Source: Zeimonas sp032027205
GTDB lineage: Bacteria; Pseudomonadota; Gammaproteobacteria; Burkholderiales; Burkholderiaceae_E
NCBI GenBank assembly: GCA_032027205.1
Contig: JAVSMN010000001.1
Location: 1,674,001-1,738,000, forward strand
DNA: 64,000 nucleotides
Reading direction: 5' to 3'
A program made the translations under genes and the position numbers. Positions within the stretch are counted from its first letter, which is position 1. Each line of letters opens with the position of its first letter. Below are positions 16,139 to 24,105 of this stretch, one piece after another. The notes under the pieces were generated by a model that ran no database searches, was not told where the DNA came from, and worked only from the letters and a program-made list of their open reading frames with translations.

Positions 16139-18871
16139 TCAGCTGCGCCGCGTGCGTTCCGACGATGCGGCCGGCTTCTTGGCGGCCTTGGTCGCAGCCG
16201 CTTTGGCAACCTTCTTGGCGACTTTCTTTGCGGCTTTCTTCGCCGTCTTCTTCGCGCCGGAACTCGCTGCGGCCCGCGTCTTTCCGTCCGCGGTCTTCGC
16301 CGCGCTCGCGGAAACATCGGCGCCCGGCTCGCTCGCCGTGCCGGCACTCGCGCTTGCCGTGCGCGTGCTCGTCTTGCGCGCCGCCGACGACGCTTCCGGC
16401 GTGGCCTTCGCGGCCGTCTTCTTGGCCGGCCGCGGTTCGAACGCGAAGCCGACCTTGCCGCCGGGCTCGAGCACGAGGTACGCCTTGAACTTGCGCCGCG
16501 TGCGCGACGAAACGAAATCGGTCAGCAGATCGGTGCGGCCCTCGGCCAGCAGCTTGCGCATCTGCGCCGGCGCCACTTCCTGCTGCAGGATGATCTTCCC
16601 GCTACGGAAGTCGCAGTGCTTGCCGGGCCCGACCGCGTTTTCGCAGACGTAGCTCATGCCGTGCTCGAAGACGCGGCCGCGGCACTTCGGGCACGCGCCC
16701 AGCGCCTCCTGCGCGGAGAAGTCCACCGGCTCGCCATCGTCGTCGCCGGCGCCCGCCTGCCCGAAATCGAATTCGAGCTTGTGCTCGTCGCTCAGCTTCA
16801 GGATCGCCGCGAACGGGCGCCCGAGCCGGCTGCGGAACCCCTGCAGCGGACCGATCGTGCGCTCGCGCAGCAACTGCTCGGCCTCGGCGACTTCGAGCTG
16901 GCGACCGCCGGGAATCTTCGTGATCGAGAAGTCGCAGTTGGTGCAGGCGAAGCGCTTGTAGTTCTCCTTCACCGTGGCGCCGCAGTTCGGGCAGGGCGTG
17001 GACAGCGTTTCGTAGTCGCCGGGAACGTCGACGGTGTCGCGGCTCTTCGCGCGTTCGACGATCTTGCGCGTCATCTCGGCGATCTCGCGCATGAACTCGT
17101 CGCGCTCGAGCCGTCCGCGTTCGATCTGCGACAGTTTGTATTCCCACTCGCCGGTGAGCTCGGGTGCGGTGAGCTCGTTGACTTCGAGCCCGCGCAACAG
17201 CCGAATCAGCTGGAACGCCTTCGTCGTCGGAATGAGCTCGCGCCCTTCGCGCACGAGGTAGTTCTCGGTGATCAGGCCTTCGATGATTGCCGCGCGCGTG
17301 GCCGGCGTTCCCAGGCCCTTGGCCTGCATTGCCTCGCGCAGTTCGTCGTCGTCGATCAGCTTGCCTGCGCCCTCCATCGCCGACAGCAGCGTCGCCTCGG
17401 TGTAGCGCGCAGGCGGCTTGGTCGCAAGCGCGCGCGCCTCGATCGAGTCGGTGCGCACGCGCTCGCCGGATTCGATCGGCACCAGCGTGTCGTCCTTGCC
17501 TTCGCGCCCGTGCACGGCGAGCCAGCCCGGGTTCACCAGCACGCGGCCTTCGGTCTTGAACGACTCGCCCTCGACAACGGTGATTCGCGTCGTGTTCAGG
17601 TACTCGGCCGCCGGGAAGAACACCGCGAGGAAGCGGCGCACGACGAGGTCGTAGATGCGCTGCTCGGCGTCGGACAACGCACCGGCGCGCGGCGCCTGCA
17701 TCGTCGGGATGATCGCGAAGTGGTCCGAGACCTTGGTGTTGTCGAAGATGCGCTTGTTCGGCTTGACCCATCCGCCCGCGGCGATCTGCTTCGCGAAGCT
17801 CGCATAAGCGCGCTCGCCCTCGAGCACGCCGAGCGTCTCCCGCACGCTGGGCAGGTAGTCCTCGGGCAATGCGCGGGAGTCGGTGCGCGGATAGGTGAGG
17901 ACCTTGTGACGTTCGTACAGCGCCTGCGCGATCGACAGCGTCGTTCGCGCCGAATAGCCGAAGCGGGAGTTGCCCTCGCGCTGCAGGCTGGTGAGATCGA
18001 AGAGCGCGGGCGACAACTGCGTGCTCGGCTTCGTCTCCTCGGTGACGGTGCCCGTCTTGCCGCGGCAGCGCTCGACAATTGCCTCGGCGCGCTCGCGCTG
18101 CCAGATTCGCTCGGCGCGCGCATCGGGCGCGTCTTCGCTGCGCTTGAAGCCGGGGTCGAACCAGCGGCCGTCGTAGGCGCCGGCCTTCGCCGCGAAGCTG
18201 GCGTGCACCTCGAAGTAGTCCTTCGGCACGAAGCGCTTGATGCGCTCCTCGCGCTCGACGACGATGGTCAGCGTCGGCGTCTGCACGCGCCCGACGGTGG
18301 TCTTGTAGAAGCCTCCGTCGCGCGAGTTGAACGCGGTCATCGCGCGCGTGCCGTTGATGCCCACCAGCCAGTCGGCCTCGGAGCGGCTGCGCGCCGCGTC
18401 GGCGAGCGGCAGCATCTGCGCATCGCTGCGCAGGTTCCCGAAGGCCTCGCGGATCGCCGCCGGCGTCATCGACTGCAGCCACAGCCGCTGCACCGGCTGC
18501 TTCGCGCTCGTGTGCTGCACGATCAGGCGGAAGATCAGCTCGCCCTCGCGTCCGGCGTCGCAGGCGTTGATCAGCCGATCGACGTCCTTGCGGCGGATCA
18601 GCTTCGCCAGCAGCTTCAGCCGATCCTCGCTCTTGGCGATCGGCTGGACGTCGAAATGGGGCGGAATCACCGGCAGGTGCGCGAAAGACCACTTTCCGCG
18701 CTTGACCTCGAACTGCTCCGGAACGGCGATCTCGACCAGGTGCCCGACCGCCGACGACAGGACGTACTCTTCGCTCTCGAAGTAGTCGCCGTGCCGGGTG
18801 AAGCCGCCGAGCGCGCGCGCGATGTCGGCGGCGACGGACGGCTTCTCGGCGATGATCAGGGCTTTGCTCAT
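16139..18871 (-). CDS. topB: DNA topoisomerase III with a lysine/alanine-rich C-terminal tail
   Basis: Type IA topoisomerase of 910 residues. The TOPRIM domain begins MSKALIIAEKPSVAADIA with DAGREGE at 105-111. Tyr327 in LTYPRTDS is the DNA-cleaving residue. Zinc-ribbon-like modules follow (CPNCGATVKENY...CTNC and CPKCRGRVFEHG...C). From about residue 805 the protein ends in a long Lys/Ala/Thr tail with AAKK/KKVAK repeats like histone H1, making it far longer than the roughly 650 residues of E. coli TopB. Start is the ATG at 18871; 30 codons of open frame upstream lack similarity. It lies next to dprA on the same strand. Confidence 0.93.
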   Translation of the reverse strand: MSKALIIAEKPSVAADIARALGGFTRHGDYFESEEYVLSSAVGHLVEIAVPEQFEVKRGKWSFAHLPVIPPHFDVQPIAKSEDRLKLLAKLIRRKDVDRLINACDAGREGELIFRLIVQHTSAKQPVQRLWLQSMTPAAIREAFGNLRSDAQMLPLADAARSRSEADWLVGINGTRAMTAFNSRDGGFYKTTVGRVQTPTLTIVVEREERIKRFVPKDYFEVHASFAAKAGAYDGRWFDPGFKRSEDAPDARAERIWQRERAEAIVERCRGKTGTVTEETKPSTQLSPALFDLTSLQREGNSRFGYSARTTLSIAQALYERHKVLTYPRTDSRALPEDYLPSVRETLGVLEGERAYASFAKQIAAGGWVKPNKRIFDNTKVSDHFAIIPTMQAPRAGALSDAEQRIYDLVVRRFLAVFFPAAEYLNTTRITVVEGESFKTEGRVLVNPGWLAVHGREGKDDTLVPIESGERVRTDSIEARALATKPPARYTEATLLSAMEGAGKLIDDDELREAMQAKGLGTPATRAAIIEGLITENYLVREGRELIPTTKAFQLIRLLRGLEVNELTAPELTGEWEYKLSQIERGRLERDEFMREIAEMTRKIVERAKSRDTVDVPGDYETLSTPCPNCGATVKENYKRFACTNCDFSITKIPGGRQLEVAEAEQLLRERTIGPLQGFRSRLGRPFAAILKLSDEHKLEFDFGQAGAGDDDGEPVDFSAQEALGACPKCRGRVFEHGMSYVCENAVGPGKHCDFRSGKIILQQEVAPAQMRKLLAEGRTDLLTDFVSSRTRRKFKAYLVLEPGGKVGFAFEPRPAKKTAAKATPEASSAARKTSTRTASASAGTASEPGADVSASAAKTADGKTRAAASSGAKKTAKKAAKKVAKKVAKAAATKAAKKPAASSERTRRS

Positions 18872-18982
18872 GGGGGCGCCATCATAAGTGGCGCCCGACG
18901 GCGGGCGCAACAAGCCATCCGGCTCGGCCGATCGACGCGCTGTCGATATTGTTTCATGCAAGACTGGCGCGCGGGCGCGCGC

Positions 18983-20158
18983 CTACCCGCCTGCGTGTGG
19001 CCGGGCACGCGCGTAGCGGCCGTCGTCCCATCGCTCCACCAGCCCCGCGAGTTCCAGGGCGAGCAGCGCCTCGGAGACCTCGCCGGCGGCCAGCCCGCAA
19101 CGACCGATCAGCGTGTCGACGTCGGCGGGATCCCAGCCGAGCGCCTGCAGCAGGATGCGCTCCGCCGGGCTGGCCGCAGGGGGGTCGTTCGACGCGGCGT
19201 CGCTCCCCCTGCGCATCTGCCCGCGCAACTCCGCCAGCACGTCCTCGGCCGACTCGACGAGCTTCGCCCCTTCCCGGATCAGTCGATGGCAGCCGCGCGC
19301 CACCGGCGAGTGGATCGACCCGGGGATCGCCATCACCTCGCGCCCGCATTCGGCGGCATGGCGCGCGGTGATCAGCGAACCCGAATGCGGTGCCGCCTCG
19401 ACGACGAGCACGCCGAGCGACAACCCCGCGATGATCCGGTTGCGACGGGGGAAGTTGGCGCGCTGCACTTCGGTTCCCAACGGCAGCTCGGAGACGATCG
19501 CGCCCCGCTGCGCGATCGCGTGCGCGAGCGGGCGGTGCGCTGCCGGGTAGACCCGATCGACGCCGGTGCCGACCACCGCGATCGTGCCGGCGCGCCCTTC
19601 GAGCGCCCCGCGATGTGCGGCGGCGTCGATGCCGCGCGCCAGTCCGCTGCAGATCGCGAGTCCCTCGTCGGCCAGCGCGCGGGCGAAATCGCGCGCGTTC
19701 GCCTCGCCGACCGGTGTGGCATGCCGGCTGCCGACGATCGCGAGCAGGTCGCCGGACAGCGCGTCGGGCGAGCCGCGCACGTACAGCAGCGGCGGCGGGT
19801 CGGCGATCTGCAGCAGCCGTTTCGGAAAGCGGGGATCGGAGAGCGTGAGCAGGTGGTTCTGCTCGCCGCTCGCCCAGTCGAGTGCGGCGGCGACCTTCGC
19901 TTCGCGCGCGTCGTCGTCGGCGAGCAGCGCGCAGGCGCGCGGCGCATCGAGCACGGCCGCGATGCGTGTGCGGCCGGCGCTAAAGACGTCCTCGGGCAGT
20001 CCGAAGGCTTCGAGCAGCCGCCGCGCCGCGACCGGCCCGATGCCCGGCGTGAGCGTCATGCGCAGCCACCATGCGTATTCGTCGCGCGCTACGGCGTCGA
20101 GCGGCAAAGCGAGTCTCCCTTTCCTGCACGCCGCAGGCCGGCCTCGCGCGGGCTGCAA
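18983..20158 (-). CDS. dprA: DNA-processing protein DprA (Smf)
   Basis: Rossmann-fold ssDNA-binding protein that loads RecA during natural transformation, 391 residues. Recognisable blocks are LTPGIGPVAARRLLEAFG (N-terminal helix-hairpin-helix), IVGSRHATPVGEANARDFA, SGLARGIDAAAHRGALEG, FPRRNRIIAGLSLGVLVVEA, SGSLITARHAAECGREVMA and IPGSIHSPVARGCHRLI, then a C-terminal winged helix. The start may be some codons inside the frame: the first 15 or so residues are Arg/Pro-rich, and a TTG just before LALPLDAVARDEYAWW is an alternative. It lies downstream of the LysM gene, behind a terminator, and upstream of topB. Confidence 0.92.
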   Translation of the reverse strand: MQPARGRPAACRKGRLALPLDAVARDEYAWWLRMTLTPGIGPVAARRLLEAFGLPEDVFSAGRTRIAAVLDAPRACALLADDDAREAKVAAALDWASGEQNHLLTLSDPRFPKRLLQIADPPPLLYVRGSPDALSGDLLAIVGSRHATPVGEANARDFARALADEGLAICSGLARGIDAAAHRGALEGRAGTIAVVGTGVDRVYPAAHRPLAHAIAQRGAIVSELPLGTEVQRANFPRRNRIIAGLSLGVLVVEAAPHSGSLITARHAAECGREVMAIPGSIHSPVARGCHRLIREGAKLVESAEDVLAELRGQMRRGSDAASNDPPAASPAERILLQALGWDPADVDTLIGRCGLAAGEVSEALLALELAGLVERWDDGRYARARPHAGG

Positions 20159-20215
20159 TGGGAGCCGCCCGGCCGTCCGCAGCGCACGAACCGGCCGGCG
20201 GCCCGCAAAACGAAA

Positions 20216-20245
20216 GCGCCGCGCTCGAGGCGCGGCGCGATCACC
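20216..20245 (-). terminator. Rho-independent terminator of the LysM gene
   Basis: GCGCCGCGC (20216-20224) and GCGCGGCGC (20230-20238) form a perfect 9-bp stem with a 5-nt TCGAG loop. Read on the minus strand, it is followed by TTTCGTTTTG (to about 20206). It lies just past the LysM-protein stop and before dprA, so dprA probably needs its own promoter. Confidence 0.8.
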
Positions 20246-20260
20246 GGGTTGCGAGCGGAT

Positions 20261-21334
20261 TCAGGGGTTCGCGACGTCGTCGCCGACGGCAATCGGCTGC
20301 GAGGCGCGCATCACGAGCCCGTAGGCGATCTTATCGAAGACGCGGAAGACGAGAAGATGGCCGACCGGCTCATCCGGAAGGACGACCTTCTCGTGGTTGG
20401 GTGCCGTGCGGTCGGTGATCGTCGCGCCGCGGTGCTGAATGCCGAGCACGTGGCCGACCTCGATGCCGTTCTCCGCGCCGACGCTCACCGCGACGACGCT
20501 GTTGCGTCCGACCTGCGTGAGGCCGCGATAGACGGCGACGATCCGGCCCGACACCTTCGACTCCGGCGGCCGCGGCGCATAGACGATCGGCAGCGCGCGT
20601 TCGGCCGGCATCAGGCGATCGCCGGTGCCGACTTCCTCGTTGGTCGCGACCACGCGCAGCGACGCCGGGTCGCCCTCGCGCTCGAGCTTGCCGGTGCCGA
20701 GGAACAGCGCCTCCCATGCGATCGGCTTGCGCGTGTCGGGATCGAGCAGCGGCTTGGCCGAGCGGTAGATGTGCCACTCGTCGGTCTTCGGCTGCTCGAT
20801 TCCACGCACGTAGGCGAGCTCGCCGCGGCCGAGGAACACGCGCCCTTCCTGCGTGGCGACGATGCGCGGATGCGACGCGAGACCGTGCTCGTCGACCACC
20901 AGCGGGCGGTTCAGGAACGCCTCGATGTCGGTCGAGCTGATCGTCGGAATGGCCTCGCGCTCGAGCGGCTCGGCGCGCACTCGCGGGCTGAGCTTGTCGG
21001 TGGGAAGATTGCCGCCCGCGCCGACCGAGCGCGCCAGGCGCAGCCGCGGCGTCGCTCCGCTGCGGTCGAGCAGGATGACGTCGCCTGGATAGATCCAGTG
21101 CGGGTCGCGGATCTCCTCGCGGTTCATCTCCCAGATCTCGGGCCAGCGCCACGGCTTCTCCAGGAAGCGCCCGGAGATGTCCCACAACGTGTCGCCCTTG
21201 ACGACGACGTAGCGGTCCGGCGCGTCCTTCGTGATCTCGAGGGGTGCGGTAGCCGGCTGTGCCAATGCCAGCCCGGCCGCGCAGGCGAGCCCCGCGACAG
21301 CCAGTGTCAGAAACTGCACGGAGAGCTTTCTCAT
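20261..21334 (-). CDS. Secreted LysM peptidoglycan-binding protein
   Basis: 357 residues with signal peptide MRKLSVQFLTLAVAGLACAA (start ATG at 21334) cleaved near LALAQPA. A LysM domain follows (RYVVVKGDTLWDISGRFL ... IYPGDVILLDR, about residues 40-90), then a C-terminal domain of roughly 260 residues I cannot assign. In Betaproteobacteria a LysM protein of this type sits between def and dprA, as here. A periplasmic or cell-wall-associated role is expected. Divergent from def across 163 bp. Confidence 0.88.
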   Translation of the reverse strand: MRKLSVQFLTLAVAGLACAAGLALAQPATAPLEITKDAPDRYVVVKGDTLWDISGRFLEKPWRWPEIWEMNREEIRDPHWIYPGDVILLDRSGATPRLRLARSVGAGGNLPTDKLSPRVRAEPLEREAIPTISSTDIEAFLNRPLVVDEHGLASHPRIVATQEGRVFLGRGELAYVRGIEQPKTDEWHIYRSAKPLLDPDTRKPIAWEALFLGTGKLEREGDPASLRVVATNEEVGTGDRLMPAERALPIVYAPRPPESKVSGRIVAVYRGLTQVGRNSVVAVSVGAENGIEVGHVLGIQHRGATITDRTAPNHEKVVLPDEPVGHLLVFRVFDKIAYGLVMRASQPIAVGDDVANP

Positions 21335-21497
21335 GAGCGCGCGTGCCCTGCGAACGTGTGGGATACTCGACGAGGAGGGTTGATCGAGTCGTATTCGCCC
21401 CGAAATCAGCCTCGTAGTCCGTTTTGCTTTCTGCCGCCACTGTATCGGCGTCGCCCGCATCCCGCGACCCGAGCCTACCGGCGGTCGCAATTCACCG

Positions 21498-22004
21498 ATG
21501 GCCGTATTGGACATTCTTCGTTATCCCGATACCCGGCTGCACCGGGTCGCCAAACCCGTGCGCGAGGTGGACGAGCGCATCCGCACGCTCGTGCGCGACA
21601 TGGCCGAGACGATGTATGCGGCGCCTGGCATCGGACTGGCCGCCACGCAGGTGGACGTGCATGAGCGCGTGATCGTGCTCGACGTGTCCGACGCACGCGA
21701 CCAACTGCGCGTGTTCATCAATCCCGAGATCGTCTCGACCAGCGACGAGACGAAGGTGTTCGAGGAAGGGTGCCTGTCGGTGCCCGGCATCTACGATGAG
21801 GTCGAGCGGCCCGATCGCGTCACCGTGCGCGCGCTCGACGAGAACGGCAAGCCCTTCGAGCTCCAGGCCGACGGGCTGCTCGCCGTCTGCGTGCAGCACG
21901 AGATCGACCACCTGAACGGCCGCGTCTTCGTGCAATACCTGTCGCGGTTGAAGCAGTCACGCATCCGCAGCCGGCTGCTGAAGGCCGAACGCGTCGACGC
22001 GTAG
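21498..22004 (+). CDS. def: Peptide deformylase
   Basis: Fe(II) metallohydrolase that removes the N-formyl group from nascent proteins, 168 residues. All three family motifs are intact: GIGLAATQ at 44-51, EGCLSVPG at 90-97 (metal ligand Cys92) and QHEIDHLNG at 133-141 (His134, catalytic Glu135, His138). First gene of the def-fmt-htpX-rsmB rightward block; fmt starts 58 bp downstream. Confidence 0.97.
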   Translation: MAVLDILRYPDTRLHRVAKPVREVDERIRTLVRDMAETMYAAPGIGLAATQVDVHERVIVLDVSDARDQLRVFINPEIVSTSDETKVFEEGCLSVPGIYDEVERPDRVTVRALDENGKPFELQADGLLAVCVQHEIDHLNGRVFVQYLSRLKQSRIRSRLLKAERVDA

Positions 22005-22062
22005 CCGGCCCGGCGCGACGACGCGCGGCCTGCGTGGCTTAGAGCTCACTTCCCGCACGTCG

Positions 22063-23070
22063 ATGCGCCTGGTCTTCGCCGGTACCCCCGATTTCGCTTC
22101 CGCGGCGCTCGCCGCCCTGCACGACGCGGGGCACGAGATCGTCCTCGTCCTTACACGTCCCGACCAGCCTGCGGGGCGCGGACAGGCGCTGCGCGAAAGC
22201 GCCGTCAAGCGCCTGGCGCTGGCACGCGGACTGCCGCTCGAGCAGCCGCGCACGCTGCGCGATCCCTCGCTGCATGAGCGGCTGCGCGCGCTCGAAGCCG
22301 ACGCGATAATCGTCGCCGCCTACGGCGCGATCCTGCCCGTGGAAGTGCTGGCGATCCCGCGCCATGGCTGCCTGAACATCCACGCATCGCTGCTGCCGCG
22401 CTGGCGCGGCGCCGCGCCGATCCAGCGCGCGATCGAGGCGGGCGATGCCGAGACCGGCGTCACGATCATGCAGATGGACGAGGGGCTCGACACCGGAGCG
22501 ATGCTGCTCGTGGCGCGTACGCCGATCGCGGACGACGACACGGGCGGCAGCGTGCACGATCGGCTCGCGTCGATTGGCGCGCGCGCGATCGTCGATGCGC
22601 TGGCGGCGCTCGAACGGGGCGAACTGATGGCGACGCCGCAGCCTGAGGAAGGCGTGACCTATGCACGCAAGCTGACGCGCGACGACGCGGCGATCGACTG
22701 GACGATGCCGGCGCGCAGCATCGTCGACCGGGTGCGCGCCTTCGACCCGGCGCCGGGAGCGACGGCGCGGCTCGACGACGCGGCGGGGACGACGATCAAG
22801 GTGTGGCGCGCGGCGCCGAGGGATGCCGGTGTTGCGGGCGCTTCCGCGCCGCGCCCCGCGAGCCTCTCCGCGCCGGGCGACGCGAGCCGCAGCGCGCCCG
22901 GCACCGTGCTCGACGTGCCGGGGCGCGTCGTCGTCGCCTGCGGCGATGGCGCCGTCGAGTTGCTTGAACTGCAGAAGCCGGGGGGGCGGCGGCTTGCGGT
23001 CGGCGAGTTCCTTCGGGGGTTCGCAGTGGCGGCGGGTACGCGGTTCGTGGGGGCGCCGGCGGCGAGCTGA
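22063..23070 (+). CDS. fmt: Methionyl-tRNA formyltransferase
   Basis: 335 residues. The N-terminal formyltransferase domain starts MRLVFAGTPDFASAALAALH; the 10-formyl-THF and catalytic region is NIHASLLPRWRGAAPIQRAI, with DAETGVTIMQMDEGLDTG. The C-terminal OB-like tRNA-binding domain (WTMPARSIVDRVRAFDPAPG) carries an Ala/Pro/Ser-rich insertion around residues 255-285. It formylates initiator Met-tRNA, the step that def later reverses, hence the universal pairing. Confidence 0.96.
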   Translation: MRLVFAGTPDFASAALAALHDAGHEIVLVLTRPDQPAGRGQALRESAVKRLALARGLPLEQPRTLRDPSLHERLRALEADAIIVAAYGAILPVEVLAIPRHGCLNIHASLLPRWRGAAPIQRAIEAGDAETGVTIMQMDEGLDTGAMLLVARTPIADDDTGGSVHDRLASIGARAIVDALAALERGELMATPQPEEGVTYARKLTRDDAAIDWTMPARSIVDRVRAFDPAPGATARLDDAAGTTIKVWRAAPRDAGVAGASAPRPASLSAPGDASRSAPGTVLDVPGRVVVACGDGAVELLELQKPGGRRLAVGEFLRGFAVAAGTRFVGAPAAS

Positions 23071-23155
23071 GGGCGCGTGCGATGTCCGCGCCACGTGGGC
23101 CGCGGCTGGACGCCGCGCCGCCTAGCCCCCGCCTCCGCAACCGGTAAAGTACGTC

Positions 23156-23178
23156 GGCGGGCCCTTGCAGGGCCCGCC
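23156..23178. terminator. 10-bp perfect hairpin between fmt and htpX
   Basis: GGCGGGCCCT (23156-23165) pairs exactly with AGGGCCCGCC (23169-23178) around a 3-nt loop. There is no T-run on either side, so it is either an inefficient terminator for fmt or an mRNA-stabilising stem in the htpX leader. Confidence 0.45.
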
Positions 23179-23247
23179 TGCCGCCCCGATATCCGACCAG
23201 GCCGGGCACGTTATCCGCATCGGCGCAACGAGGAGCGACAAAGAGAA

Positions 23248-24105
23248 ATGTTCAACTGGTTGAAGACCGGCATCCTGATGGCCGGCATCATGGCGCTGTT
23301 CGGCGCCGTGGGATCGATCATCGGCGGTCGCGAAGGAATGATGCTGGCGCTCGGTTTCGGGCTGATCAGCAACTTCTTCGCGTACTGGTTCTCCGACAAG
23401 CTGGTGCTGCGGATGTACCGCGCGCGCGAAGTCGATGAGACGAGCGCGCCGCAGTTCTACCGGATGGTGCAGGAGCTCGCACAGAAGGCGCAGCTGCCGA
23501 TGCCGCGCGTGTACTTGATCGACGAGGACGCGCCAAATGCTTTCGCCACCGGGCGCAATCCGCAGAACGCCGCCGTTGCCGCCACCACCGGCATCCTGCG
23601 CGTGCTCGATGCGCGCGAACTGCGCGGCGTGATGGCACACGAGTTGTCGCACGTGAAGCACCGCGACATCCTGATCTCGACGATCTCGGCCACGCTGGCC
23701 GGCGCGATCTCCGCGCTCGCCAACTTCGCGATGTTCTTCGGCGGGCGCGACAGCGAGGGCCGTTCGAATCCGGTCGCTTCTATCGCCGTCGCGATCCTGG
23801 CGCCGATCGCCGCGATGCTGATCCAGATGGCGATCTCGCGCGCCCGCGAGTTCGATGCCGACCGCCGCGGCGCCGAGATCTCCGGCGACCCGCGGGCGCT
23901 GGCATCGGCGCTCGAGAAGATCGACCGGTACGCGCGCGGCATCCCGCTCGAGACGGCCGAGCGCCACCCCGAAACCGCGCAGATGATGATCATGAATCCG
24001 CTGTCGGGCGGCGGGCTGCGTGGCATGTTCTCCACGCACCCCGACACCGCCGAGCGCATCCGCCGGTTGCTGGCGATGCCGGCCGGAGCCGCCGCGAGAG
24101 TGTGA
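23248..24105 (+). CDS. htpX: Membrane protease HtpX
   Basis: Zinc metalloprotease of the inner membrane (M48), 285 residues, involved in quality control of membrane proteins. The N-terminus MFNWLKTGILMAGIMALFGA begins the first of two TM hairpins; HELSHVKH at 131-138 is the zinc site (HExxH), with Glu in SRAREFDADR as third ligand. The ATG at 23248 is preceded by AGGAG 12 nt upstream. The final GTG-TGA overlaps the GTG start of rsmB by 4 nt. Confidence 0.95.
   Translation: MFNWLKTGILMAGIMALFGAVGSIIGGREGMMLALGFGLISNFFAYWFSDKLVLRMYRAREVDETSAPQFYRMVQELAQKAQLPMPRVYLIDEDAPNAFATGRNPQNAAVAATTGILRVLDARELRGVMAHELSHVKHRDILISTISATLAGAISALANFAMFFGGRDSEGRSNPVASIAVAILAPIAAMLIQMAISRAREFDADRRGAEISGDPRALASALEKIDRYARGIPLETAERHPETAQMMIMNPLSGGGLRGMFSTHPDTAERIRRLLAMPAGAAARV

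Noticed and set aside
16064..21664. A 1866-codon open frame on the plus strand, antisense to topB, dprA and the LysM gene
   Set aside because: It is Arg/Ala/His/Asp-rich with no domain motifs and spans three well-supported minus-strand genes; high GC removes stop codons from the mirrored frame.
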